Assembly: GCA_050084985.1 (NCBI GenBank)
Contig: JBITNC010000001.1
Location: forward strand, 119,040,001-119,104,000
Length of the DNA stretch: 64,000 nt
Source of the DNA: Nageia nagi
Taxonomy: Eukaryota > Pinophyta
Reading direction: 5' to 3'
The notes below the pieces were generated by a model. The model did not search any database. It saw only the letters and a program-made list of their open reading frames with translations, and was not told the origin of the DNA. This document shows, one piece after another, positions 1-8,737 of the stretch (within the stretch, counting starts at the first letter, position 1; every line of letters begins with the position of its first letter). A program made the translations under genes and the position numbers.

Positions 1-264
1 ACTAGTGCTATTGATGGCAAGACCCCCTATGAGGCTTGGTATGATAAGAAGCCTACTGTCTGGCATTTCAGAGTTTTTGGGTGTTTGGCATATGCTCATG
101 TGCCAAAGGAGCATAGAAAAAAGTTGGATGCAAAGAGTGAACCATGTGTGTTCATTGGATATAGTGATGAGAGTAAAGCATATAGGCTTTACAACCCCAA
201 AACCAAGAAAATGCTTGTCTCCTGGGATGTCATTTTTGAGGAGGGGAAAGTGTATGGACAGTAG
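1..264 (+). pseudogene. copia-1 integrase C-terminal region (partial)
   Basis: Frame 1 is open from the window edge to a TAG at 262-264. It reads the part of copia integrase just after the catalytic core, including TPYEAWYDKKP, FRVFGCLAYAHVP and the conserved CVFIGYSDESKAYRLYNP. In this family the segment is followed directly by the RT domain in one polyprotein. The TAG lies in the same frame as the RT ORF that follows, so a single nonsense codon, or a pair of compensating indels near 240-295, interrupts pol here. No start codon is expected, because this is internal to a polyprotein. Confidence 0.85.
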
Positions 265-2268
265 CAAAAATGCATTGTAGACATTGGAGGAGGAGTGACC
301 AACCATGAAGATACTTCACAAGAAAAGAATGTGCAGCCCAAGAGATCAAATTCTCTTCCAAACCTCCAAGTGGTGCCTCCAAGTCCTCCATCAAGTCCAT
401 CTCAAAGCTCAAAATCCACTCCAAGCTCACCTTCAAGTGGTGGCTCTCCAAATGTGATCCAAGAAGTGATGAAGACCAAGAGAGGTAAAAGACACTTTCA
501 AAACCATCCTCCTTCTCGAGTTTTAGATCAAAATTTCCATCAAAGATTAACAAGAAGTCAATTCCATGAAATGGAGAAGTTTGTTAAGCAATTTAGAAAT
601 ATGGAACTTGATGATGATCCAAAGGGTGAGATGGTGAACTATGCTTTGTGTGCAGTCCCAAATACTAATATTTCTATTTTTGATCCATCTTGTTATGAGG
701 AAGCTTGCACCAAAAATGTGTGGGTGAAGGCTATGCAAGAGGAGCTTCACTCCATAAACAAAAATGACACTTGGGAACTTTGTGAGTTGCCCAAAGGAAA
801 GAGGTGTGTGGGCTCCAAGTGGGTCTACAAGACCAAGTACAATAGTGATGGTACCATAGAGAGACACAAAGCAAGATTGGTTACTAAAGGCTTCACACAA
901 AAACATGGTGTAGACTTTGAAGAGACTTTTGCACCTGTTGCAAGGCAAGAAACAGTAAGGTTGCTCCTTTCAATGGCTGCCCAAAACCATTGGAGTGTCT
1001 ACCACATGGATGTGAAGAGTGCATTCTTGAATGGTTACTTGGATGAAGAGGTTTTTGTACAGCAGCCTCAAGGTTTTCAAGTGCAAGGCAAAGAACATCA
1101 TGTGTACAAGCTCAAGAAGGCCTTGTATGGTCTTAAGCAAGCTCCAAGAGCTTGGTACACTCGTATAGATGGATACTTTCAGAATTTTGGACTCATGAGG
1201 AGCAAGAATGAACCAACACTCTACATCAAGATAGAAGGTAATCAGATTTTGCTTGTTTCTCTTTATGTTGATGATTTGATATATATGGGAAGTGATCCCA
1301 TCTTGAACAACAAGTTTAAGACTAATTTGATGAATGAGTTTGAAATGAAGGATTTGGGCCTTATGAGGTACTTTCTTGGCATGGAGGTCCACCAATGTCA
1401 AGAAGAGATTTTTGTTTGTCAAAGCAAATATGCAAGGAACATGCTTTCTAAGTATGGTATGATGAATTGTACTGCTGTTCACAATCTTGTAGCTCATGGT
1501 GAGTTGCTTTGTAAGGATGATGGTGCTCCAAAAGTAAGTGTGACAGAATTTAGAAGCATTGTTGGTAGCCTTATGTTCCTTTGCAACACTAGGCCTGATA
1601 TACAATTTGCTATCTCTTTGGTATCTAGATACATGAATGATCCTTCTATTTTGCATATGAAGGCTGTAAAATGCATTTTGAGGTATGTCAAAGGTACCAT
1701 TGGTTATGGTCTTCACTACTCTCATGTTGAAAAGTTTAAGCTTATTGGTTTTAGTGACAGTGATTGGGGCAACAATTTGGATGATAGGAAGTCCACTTCT
1801 AGGCAATGTTTCTCACTTGGTTTAGGAATGATAACATGGAGTTCTAAGAAGCAATCTACAGTTGCTCTCTCTTCTTGTGAGGCTGAGTATATAGCCCTCA
1901 CCATAGCTAGTGCACAAGCCTTATGGCTAAGGAAACTACTTGATGAAATTGGTGAGAAACAACATGGACCAACAATTCTTTACTGTGACAACCAAAGTGC
2001 CATTCAGTTGGCACATAATCCCATCCACCATAGCAGGTCAAAGAACTTCCAACTCAAGTACCACTTCATTTGTGACATGGTGGAGAAGAACCAAATTGAG
2101 CTTCACTATTGCAACACCAAGATCAACTTGGCTGATATTTTCACAAAAGGTGTTGTCAAAGCTCAGTATGTGATGCTCAGAGACTCCATGGTGAGTCCTC
2201 TTTGCATCAAGGGGGAGAATGTAGACAACTCAGCATCAGGTCCGTTTCACTCCATGTCACCTGGCTAA
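265..2268 (+). CDS. copia-1 reverse transcriptase-RNase H (pol C-terminus)
   Basis: About 667 codons are open after the TAG at 262-264. The first ~100 residues are a Ser/Pro-rich linker. The copia-type RT (RVT_2) follows, with [67 protein letters not shown] and the catalytic YVDD at about 1264-1275. RNase H follows with its acidic residues visible in FSDSDWG, SSCEAEYIA and YCDNQSAIQ, and an end typical of copia (LADIFTKGV). The reading frame runs past the PPT about 50 bases into the LTR, as is common in copia elements. All RT and RNase H catalytic acids are present, but without an intact 5' part the copy cannot be called active. Confidence 0.9.
   Translation, partial: QKCIVDIGGGVTNHEDTSQEKNVQPKRSNSLPNLQVVPPSPPSSPSQSSKSTPSSPSSGGSPNVIQEVMKTKRGKRHFQNHPPSRVLDQNFHQRLTRSQFHEMEKFVKQFRNMELDDDPKGEMVNYALCAVPNTNISIFDPSCYEEACTKNVWVKAMQEELHSINKNDTWELCELPKGKRCVGSKWVYKTKYNSDGTIERHKARLVTKGFTQKHGVDFEETFAPVARQETVRLLLSMAAQNHWSVYHMDVKSAFLNGYLDEEVFVQQPQGFQVQGKEHHVYKLKKALYGLKQAPRAWYTRIDGYFQNFGLMRSKNEPTLYIKIEGNQILLVSLYVDDLIYMGSDPILNNKFKTNLMNEFEMKDLGLMRYFLGMEVHQCQEEIFVCQSKYARNMLSKYGMMNCTAVHNLVAHGELLCKDDGAPKVSVTEFRSIVGSLMFLCNTRPDIQFAISLVSRYMNDPSILHMKAVKCILRYVKGTIGYGLHYSHVEKFKLIGFSDSDWGNNLDDRKSTSRQCFSLGLGMITWSSKKQSTVALSSCEAEYIALTIASAQALWLRKLLDEIGEKQHGPTILYCDNQSAIQLAHNPIHHSRSKNFQLKYHFICDMVEKNQIELHYCNTKINLADIFTKGVVKAQYVMLRDSMVSPLCIKGENVDNSASGPFHSMSPG
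2209..2219 (+). other. copia-1 polypurine tract
   Basis: AAGGGGGAGAA lies directly before the TGTAGACAAC LTR start. This is the expected plus-strand primer position and composition. Confidence 0.85.
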
Positions 2269-2418
2269 GGCATTTTCCTTCTTTTACACAGTTTAACAGG
2301 CTATAATGATTAAAGGCTATGCAGTTGGTGGCTACAGCAAGTATATGCTAAAACTATTTAATCTGATGAAGTAGTTGGTAACTGACCTGATAACATAACA
2401 TTTATAGTGGATGTGAGC

Positions 2419-2426
2419 TATAAATA
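2419..2426 (+). promoter_or_regulatory. TATA box in copia-1 LTR
   Basis: TATAAATA lies about 200 bp into the LTR on the element's sense strand. This is a plausible U3/R boundary; in the 3' LTR it would drive transcription into the flanking DNA. Confidence 0.55.
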
Positions 2427-2478
2427 CTTTAATTACAAACCAACTTAAGTAGAGCATGAGAAAAAGGGACTCCAATCT

Positions 2479-2573
2479 AACTTCAGATGAGCTCCAGAAA
2501 AACTTCAGATGAGCTCCAGAAAGCATCTAACTCTAGAAAGCGTCTAGCACCAGAAAGCATCTAGCACTAGAAA
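2479..2573 (+). repeat. Short tandem repeats in copia-1 LTR
   Basis: A 22-bp unit (2479-2500) is repeated exactly at 2501-2522. Three 17-bp units of the form GCRTCTARCNCYAGAAA follow at 2523-2573. They lie downstream of the TATA box, so they would be in the transcribed R/U5 part. Confidence 0.85.
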
Positions 2574-2756
2574 GCGTCTGTAGTTTGGCTCTAGAAACTG
2601 TTTAAAGGTTTTTGAAATGTTATGAAGCTCAAAGGATTGTAATCTTGCTCCATAGTAATGCAATCTGTTATCTGATGTTTCAATATTCTATAATGGTCCT
2701 TTTTTCTTCACCTAGTTGGTTTTGATATGCTCCATGAGCTTCAATGATAACCTACA

Positions 2757-2890
2757 AAAGAAAGAGTTATAGGGTCCATAGCCATCTATGAAGAGGTCAT
2801 CGATGATAATTACCCATATTTTTGACATATTATAACATGTGGAGTGCAACCATCTCATGTAATTTATGATTCTATTTCATTAATCTTATG
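2757..2890. other. Short anonymous stretch between copia-1 and Tat-1
   Basis: No coding or repeat signal is visible. It may be the end of the Tat-1 3' untranslated region or the target DNA of copia-1. Confidence 0.4.
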
Positions 2891-3158
2891 GAAGTTGAAC
2901 TTCCTACCAAGAGGCATAATGATAAAGCTAGGAATTGAAACTCCACCAAGAGGCATATTACAATAAAGAGTGGAGTTGTAACTCTACCAAGAGGCATGAT
3001 ATGATGATATTAGAGCTAAAAATCTATGCCAAGAGGCATAATATGATGATGAGAGCTAAAACTCTACACTAAGAGGCATAATATGATGATGAGAGCTGAA
3101 ACTCTATGCCAAGAGGCTTAATATGATGATGAGAGTTGAAACTCTACACCAAGAGGCA
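2891..3158 (-). repeat. 40-bp minisatellite downstream of Tat-1 integrase
   Basis: Seven copies of a unit built around CCAAGAGGCATAATATGATG have their AAGAGGC cores at 2909, 2948, 2989, 3031, 3071, 3111 and 3151 (spacing 39-42 bp), with a partial copy before the first. The array lies immediately 3' of the Tat-1 integrase in element orientation. Tat/Ogre-type elements are known to carry tandem repeats in the pol-to-3'-LTR spacer, so the position supports the lineage call. Confidence 0.85.
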
Positions 3159-3339
3159 TCTAATGACCTTTGTTTTTATTAATTTTGACTATAAAATAGG
3201 ACTATAGGTGGTGTTTTTCAACTAAAATAGAGCACTAGCATTCCTCTTATGATACTTAAATGATCTTCTATTTTTGGATGTTTATGCTGTCTATTCCATG
3301 CTTATCCCTATAGTAACATTTTTACAAGAATGGATGCAT

Positions 3340-4621
3340 AGGATGACCCATAGGCCCCCTAGATGTGATACCTCTTTAAGTGCCTAGAATTGATGGGATT
3401 TTTGATAACTTAACCATCCAATGTATATAATCTATATGCACCTTTACCAAAGTCCTCTATGATAATGTATGGGCCAACCCAATTTGGCTCAAACTTTTCC
3501 TTAAGTTCATCTTTTGCTGTAGTGTTAGAAACATCCTCTTGAAGAACCATATCTCCAACCTTAAATTCTTTGGGCACCATTTGCTTTCCATTGGCCCTCT
3601 TTATTCTTTGCTGATATGTTTTAACTTGCTCTAATGCATTAATTATTTTCTCATCTAATGCCTCTAGCTAATTTAATATTGCTTCCCATTGTTATGGTCC
3701 CTTCATGATATCTTTGAGTACAATTCTCAAAGAAGGGATCTCAATTTCAAGTAGAATGACTACTCCATCACCATAGACAAGAGAGTATGAAGTACCACCT
3801 ATTGCTATTCTTTTAGTTGTTCTATATGCCCATAAGGCATATGGTAATTGATCATGCCAATCTCTACCATTCTTTTTGATAATTTTTCCAATATCTTCTT
3901 AATTATTTTATTTGTTACTTTAGCTTTCCCAATCCCTTGGGGGTAGTAAACTAAAGAAAATATTTGTTCAACCTTCATATTTTTACTAAATTATTTGATG
4001 TCTTTTCCTATGAAATTTGCACCACTATCCATGATCAACTTTTGAGGTATGCCAAATTTGCAAATGATATATTCCTTGATGAAATTGATAACATGTTTTT
4101 GTATAGTTATCTTCAAAGGAATTGCCTCAACCCATTTAGTGTAATATTCATTGGAAACCAAGATAAATTTGTGCCCCTTACTAGGTGGAGGATTGATAAC
4201 ACCCATGAAATACAAAGCCCACATTGAGAAAGGCCATGGTGATGTAACATAGTTCAACTCTTGAGTAAGTGTTAATTCTAAGTGTGCATGCTTTTGGCAT
4301 TGCTCACACTTCTTGATATGTTCATAACAATCATGTCCCATGGTGGGCCACCAATAACCCATCCTAATAAACTTTCCATAGATTGATCTTCCATTGAAAT
4401 GACCTCCACATGCTCCTCAATGAGCATGCTCTAATGCTATTTCAATCTTTCCATCACAATGACATCTCAAAAGAATACCATTGAATGATATTTTATAAAG
4501 TATATCACCAATGATAACATACTTCGTAGTAAGCCTTTTTATTCTAATATGTTCTCCCTTATCAAGTGTAGCATTAATAAACTTATCTTTCAAATATTTG
4601 AATATGTGTTGGTACCAAGGA
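3340..4621 (-). pseudogene. Tat-1 integrase (decayed)
   Basis: Minus-strand reading gives, in order, an N-terminal zinc-binding region (HFNG, then KKCEQCQ), the core, and a C-terminal GPY/F module (NWVGPYIIEDFGKGAYRLY at about 3410-3490). The longest open piece is 3991-4362. Catalytic residues are damaged: the first Asp is replaced in WALYFMG, the second survives in LIMDSGANF, and the Glu position near 3925 reads Lys. The domain start is continuous in sense with the sequence at 14765 once copia-2 and one CTTTC copy are ignored, which shows the insertion hit the aRNH-integrase linker. Confidence 0.88.
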
Positions 4622-4626
4622 CTTTC
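4622..4626. repeat. Target-site duplication of copia-2, left copy (CTTTC)
   Basis: CTTTC directly precedes the left LTR; the same five bases follow the right LTR at 14761-14765. Five bp is the normal Ty1/copia duplication length. Confidence 0.93.
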
Positions 4627-5463
4627 TGTTGGACTTCGAGTGACACTGAGAGGGGGGGGTGAATCAGTGTATTAAAAATTATAATCAATTTAACCTTCTT
4701 AAATAAAGATAGATTAAAAGCTAGAGAAAATTGAGCAAGCACACCAGTACATCACACAACACCAGATATAACGAGGTTCACCAGTTTGGCTACATCCCCG
4801 AAAATGACTGCTTGGACACCAATCCAAATCCAGCCATTAAAGAAAGCTTACAAATTCACAGCACCAACTGTGAAGGGTAGCACCAACTACCACTTTGCAA
4901 ATAGCAACACCTACTGCTTGGAGCACCAACTCCAGCTCTCAAGCACCCACTTGAGATAATATTCAAAAGGAATAAAGAATAGAGTTCTAGAATACCCTCA
5001 ATGGTCTAGCTCATAGTTAAACAATCACTATCCAATCTGTATCTTCGTTTGCTCTCTTCACATGCTCCTGATACTCCCCTCTTCCACACTATTACCTCCT
5101 CTTTCGCACTTCTCTACACGCACATCTCATCACACTCTCTTGCCTCCACTACGGCCCTTCACTATACACACTACTCTCTTCACGCACACTACACAATCCC
5201 AATTCACACTTCACATTTTTCTTTCATACCCAAGAGAAACATTACGCATCAAGAAAAACCCCAGAGAAATTGTTCCTGTCATGACATGTTATCAAAAACA
5301 AACTGAAACGGAATCCTTGTTTGTAACTGCTCCTGCACCAAAGGGAGTTCACTATCTGAGTCTGCAACTGCTGTAACTGACGAATGCTCCTATTGCTCAA
5401 ATAGATTTGTTCAGACATGTATAGCTCTTCCTCCACTGATTTTGGAGATTTGACAGTATCTAA

Positions 5464-5692
5464 TTATTTCTGATAATCCTGGACTCTTTTCTTCTTCATA
5501 ATGAATATTTCTGATAATCCCGAACTCTTTTCTTCTTCATAACGATATTTCTGATAATCTTGGACTCTTTTCTTCTTCATAATGAATATTTCTGATAATC
5601 TTAGACTCTTTTCTTCTTCATAATGATATTTCTGATAATCCCAGACTCTTTTCTTCTTCATAATGGTATTTCTAATAATTCTGGACTCTTTA
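5464..5692 (-). repeat. 41-bp tandem array in copia-2 3' LTR
   Basis: Six units, each starting TTTCTGATAAT on the plus strand at about 5466, 5508, 5548, 5589, 5629 and 5669 (spacing 40-42 bp) and containing GACTCTTTTCTTCTTCATAA. The other LTR holds the same array at about 13199-13425. Confidence 0.9.
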
Positions 5693-5703
5693 TTGTATAC
5701 ACC

Positions 5704-5771
5704 ATGATGTCATCATCTCCGGACTCCGGAAGTAGAGTAAAAATGCTTCCCGCATGATGTCATCATCTCTG
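5704..5771 (-). promoter_or_regulatory. bZIP-like module, copy 1 of 3 (3' LTR)
   Basis: Two copies of the near-palindrome ATGATGTCATCAT flank a conserved ~33-bp core (GGACTCCGGAAGTAGAG...). The module recurs at about 6338-6404 and 6565-6630 and punctuates the 14-bp arrays. TGATGTCA is one base from the TGACGTCA bZIP site. Regulatory function is inferred from motif and position in U3. Confidence 0.5.
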
Positions 5772-5772
5772 A

Positions 5773-6326
5773 ACTTTTATCACCGTACTTTTATCTTTGC
5801 ACTTTTATCTTCAGACTTTTATCTCCAGACTTTTATCTCCGAACTTTTAACATCGCACTTTTATCTTCGTACTTTTGTCTCCGGACTTTTATCTCTGAAC
5901 TTTTATCACCGCACTTTTATCTTCGCACTTTTGTCTCTGAACTTTTATCTCCGGACTTTTATCTCCGGACTTTTATCACCGCACTTTTATCTCCAGACTT
6001 TTATCTCCGGACTTTTATCTCCGAACTTTTATCACCGCACTTTTATCTTCGCACTTTTATCTCCAAACTTTTATCTTCGGACTTTTATCACCGCAATTTT
6101 ATCTCTGAAATTTTATCTCTGGACCTTTATCTCTGGACTTTTATCTCCGCACTTTTATCTCTGCACTTTTATCTCCACACTTTTATTTCCGGACTTTTAT
6201 CTCCGGACTTTTATCTCTGGACTTTTATCTTTGGACTTTTATCTCTGCACTTTTGTCTCTACACTTTTATCTCTGCACTTTTATTTTCGCACTTTTATCT
6301 CCGCACTTTTATCTTCGGACTTTTCA
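5773..6326 (-). repeat. 14-bp minisatellite (about 40 units) in copia-2 3' LTR
   Basis: The plus-strand unit is ACTTTTATCTCCGG with variants at the last positions (CACCGC, CTTCGC, CTCCGC). About 39-40 units run head to tail without interruption. On the element's sense strand each unit carries GATAAAA, a GATA/I-box-like core, so the array presents some 40 evenly spaced GATA motifs in U3. Because 3 x 14 = 42, all three frames stay open and yield a spurious 195-residue frame of repeated FYLRTFISGLLSP-like peptides (5754-6341), which is not a gene. Confidence 0.95.
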
Positions 6327-6406
6327 ACACCTACACCATGATGTCATCATCTCCGGACTCCAGAAGTAGAGTAAAAATGCTTCCCGCATGATGTCATCAT
6401 CTCTGA

Positions 6407-6554
6407 ACTTTTATCTTCAGACTTTTGTCTCCGGACTTTTATCTCCGCACTTTTATCTCCGGATTTTTATCTTCGCACTTTTATCTCCAGACTTTTATCT
6501 TCAGACTTTTATCTTCGCACTTTTATCTCCGCACTTTTATCTCCGCACTTTTCA
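6407..6554 (-). repeat. Second 14-bp array (about 10 units) in copia-2 3' LTR
   Basis: Same unit as the larger array, separated from it by a bZIP-like module at 6338-6404 and followed by another at 6565-6630. Confidence 0.93.
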
Positions 6555-6674
6555 ACACCTACACCATGATGTCATCATCTCCGGACTCCAGAAGTAGAGT
6601 AAAAATGCTTCCCGCATGATGTCATCATCTCCGAAACCCGGTTTCATTCAAAAATGTGAACATCATTCTTTCCG

Positions 6675-6682
6675 TGACGTCA
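6675..6682. promoter_or_regulatory. Perfect TGACGTCA palindrome in copia-2 3' LTR
   Basis: TGACGTCA is a consensus bZIP (CRE/as-1-like) half-site pair. The matching position in the 5' LTR (14421-14428) reads TGACATCA, a C-to-T change on one strand at a CpG. Confidence 0.5.
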
Positions 6683-6716
6683 TCTTCATGCTTCCGGAAT
6701 GCTCTACTCACTTTCT

Positions 6717-6840
6717 CTGGAACCCAATTTTTCATAATTCTCACCTTCTTCGGAACCCGAATTTTTCACAACTTTCACCGTCTCCAGAACCTGGATTTTT
6801 CACAACTCTCACCATCTCCAGAACCCGGATTTTTCACAAT
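6717..6840 (-). repeat. 33-bp array in copia-2 3' LTR
   Basis: Four units with GGAACC starting at about 6719, 6752, 6786 and 6820, each followed by ATTTTTCACAACTTTCACC-like sequence. The counterpart in the other LTR is about 14463-14587. Confidence 0.88.
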
Positions 6841-6976
6841 TGAGCTTTATCATTGAGCTTTATCATTTCATTCCGGAACGTCATCACTTCATTCCGGAAG
6901 CCTGCTTATCTGCTCTAGAAAACTCCTGGGGATCTGAAAATAAACTCATACTACTGCGCGAAGACACAGCCAAAAC

Positions 6977-6982
6977 CACGTG
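6977..6982. promoter_or_regulatory. G-box CACGTG near the start of U3 (3' LTR)
   Basis: ACCACGTGTT is conserved in both LTRs (14723-14728 in the other). CACGTG with flanking ACC/GT resembles an abscisic-acid response element. Function is inferred. Confidence 0.45.
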
Positions 6983-7014
6983 TTGACAACAATGATAATC
7001 ACACATGCTCAACA

Positions 7015-7028
7015 ATCTTCCCCTTTGG
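7015..7028 (-). other. copia-2 polypurine tract
   Basis: On the minus strand CCAAAGGGGAAGAT ends exactly where the 3' LTR begins (7014). Confidence 0.9.
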
Positions 7029-7234
7029 AATTGTTGGCAACACCACTTGATCAGACACCTGCATCGGGACTTTTCTCTCCCCCTTTGTCAACAATAACAA
7101 AGGGCATTTATAGACTCCCCCTGAGTCCATACATGACATTCTCAGGAAATCAGTAGTATGCATACAAACACAAGATACACAGAAGCAATAAAAAAAATAA
7201 ACACTCCCCCTGAGAATGTGACGTCCAGAACTAG
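7029..7234. other. copia-2 3' untranslated spacer
   Basis: About 200 bp between the RNase H stop and the PPT, with several pyrimidine-rich CTCCCCCT-type runs on the plus strand. No coding is seen. Confidence 0.6.
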
Positions 7235-8730
7235 CTAATGCTTGGGAAGGATAACAACTCCTAGCTTGTTTCGAAGATGTTCAAAGATGTTTTTGGGCAA
7301 AGGCTTTGTAAAGATGTCTGCTACTTGCTCTATGGTTGGAACAAAATCCAACTGTACTTCTCCTTGCACCACTCTTTCTTTTAGAAAAAGATATCTGATT
7401 GCAATATGCTTTGTTCGTGAGTGCATAACAGGATTTTTTGATATATTGATTGCACTTGTGTTATCACAAAGAACTAATATGGGCTCATTAATCTCTATAC
7501 CAAAATCTTTTAGCATCTGCTTCATCCATAGAATCTGTGTGCAGCAAGAAGTTGCAGCTATATACTCTGCTTCAGCTGTAGATAGGGATACTGAGTCTTG
7601 CTTTTTACTGTGCCAGCTAACAAGATTATTACCCAAATAAAATGCTCCTCCATTGGTGCTCTTCCTATCATCCACGCATCCTGCCCAGTCTGCATCTGAA
7701 AAGGCACTAAGTGTAAAGTCCTTTCCTCTAGGATACCATAAACCATATTCTACTGTACCTTTGAGATATCTGAATATTCTCTTTACTGCAGTAACATGTG
7801 TTTCTTTGGGATTTGCTTGAAATCGAGCAACCATACATACTGCTTGAAGAATGTCTGGTCTAGTAGCTGTCAAATATAATAAACTTCCAATCATTGACCT
7901 GTATTATGTTTGATCTACTGTTGGTGCTTTATCATCCTTACTTAATTTGCAGCCTGTCATCATAGGGGTGCACATAGGTTTACAGTCTTCCATGGCAAAT
8001 TTCTTTAGCATCTCCTTAACATACTTGGTTTGAGATATGAACATGCCATTCTTCAACTGATTGATTTGTAAGCCAAGAAAAAATGCAAGCTCACCTATCA
8101 TAGACATCTCGAATTCTGTTTGCATGTTGTCAGCAAGATTTTTACAGAGCTCATTCTTGCTTCCTCCAAAAATTATATCTACATAGACAACAACAATTAG
8201 CTAATTTTCCTTTTCTGATTTAATGTATAAATTGCTATCCACCATTCCTTTTCTAAAGCCTTGCTGCTGAAGATATGTATCAAGTCTGGAGTACCATGCT
8301 CGAGGTGCTTGTTTTAAACCATACAGAGCCTTCTTTAGTTTGCATACCAAATTAGGATTCTCTCCCAATTGGAAACCTTCTGGCTGTTCAATATAGACTT
8401 CTTCCTTAATTTTGCCATTTAGAAAGGCTGATTTTACATCCATTTGATAAACTGTGAAGTCTTTATACACTGCAAAAGCTAAAAACATGCAAATAGCTTC
8501 TAATCTGGCCACAGGTGCAAAAGTTTCTTCAAAATCAATTCCTTCAACTTGAGCATATCCCTTGCAGACAAGTCTAGCTTTATTTCAAACCACTAACCCA
8601 TCTTCATTCAATTTATTACGAAAAACCCACTTCGTGCCAATCACATTTTTGTTGGCTGGTCTAGGGACAAGTTCCCATGTTTCATTCTTTTCAATTTGAG
8701 TGAGTTCTTCCTCCATTGCTTTCATCTAGT
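7235..8730 (-). pseudogene. copia-2 reverse transcriptase and RNase H (decayed)
   Basis: One continuous minus-strand frame holds RT then RNase H. RT blocks include [33 protein letters not shown] and [18 protein letters not shown]. RNase H acids are in FSDADWAG, STAEAEYIA and LCDNTSAI, and the frame ends in FTKPLPKNIFEHLRNKLG. In-frame stops lie at 8726-8728, 8585-8587 (TGA), 8201-8203 and 7904-7906. The catalytic YVDD at 8174-8185 is reduced to YVD followed by IIFGG, a clean loss of one GAT codon, so this RT would be inactive even with the stops read through. Confidence 0.93.
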
Positions 8731-8737
8731 TTTCATC

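Larger units (their letters stand above)
1..2756 (+). mobile_element. copia-1: Ty1/copia LTR retrotransposon, 3' half
   Basis: The window opens inside the integrase C-terminal region of a Ty1/copia element. It continues through RT and RNase H, a purine-rich PPT and one LTR with TGTAG...CTACA ends. The order integrase then RT then RNase H is diagnostic of Ty1/copia. The 5' LTR, gag, protease and integrase core lie left of the window, so no target-site duplication can be tested. It has far fewer coding breaks than its neighbours. Confidence 0.9.
2220..2756 (+). repeat. copia-1 3' LTR
   Basis: The LTR starts TGTAG right after the PPT and ends CTACA at 2756, giving a 5-bp terminal inverted repeat and a length of 537 bp. 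A TATA box lies about 200 bp in. The right boundary rests on the inverted repeat alone, since the partner LTR is outside the window. Confidence 0.7.
4627..7014 (-). repeat. copia-2 3' LTR
   Basis: The LTR is bounded by TGTTGGACTT at 4627 and GCTCAACA at 7014, and matches 12359-14760 along its whole length. In element orientation it begins at 7014. U3 holds a G-box, a 33-bp array, the 14-bp arrays, the bZIP modules and a 41-bp array; R/U5 lies toward 4627 and includes a run of eight G on the plus strand. I found no clear TATA box on the element's sense strand. Confidence 0.95.

Noticed and set aside
970-1806. 278-residue minus-strand ORF
   Set aside because: Antisense shadow of the copia-1 RT/RNase H frame; no motif.
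4650-4665. G-quadruplex at the run of eight G
   Set aside because: A single G-run; no three further G-tracts nearby.
5464-5661. Minus-strand ORF with repeated KKKRVxDYQKY peptides
   Set aside because: Translation of the 41-bp LTR array; not a gene.
5754-6341. 195-residue plus-strand ORF of FYLRTFISGLLSP-type repeats (and similar at 6388-6597, 13677-14123, 14120-14365)
   Set aside because: By-product of the 14-bp LTR minisatellite; three units make 42 nt so all frames stay open. It is antisense to the element and has no counterpart outside the LTRs.
5464-6840. CRISPR-like regular repeats
   Set aside because: Units are contiguous without unique spacers and lie in LTRs of a plant retrotransposon.
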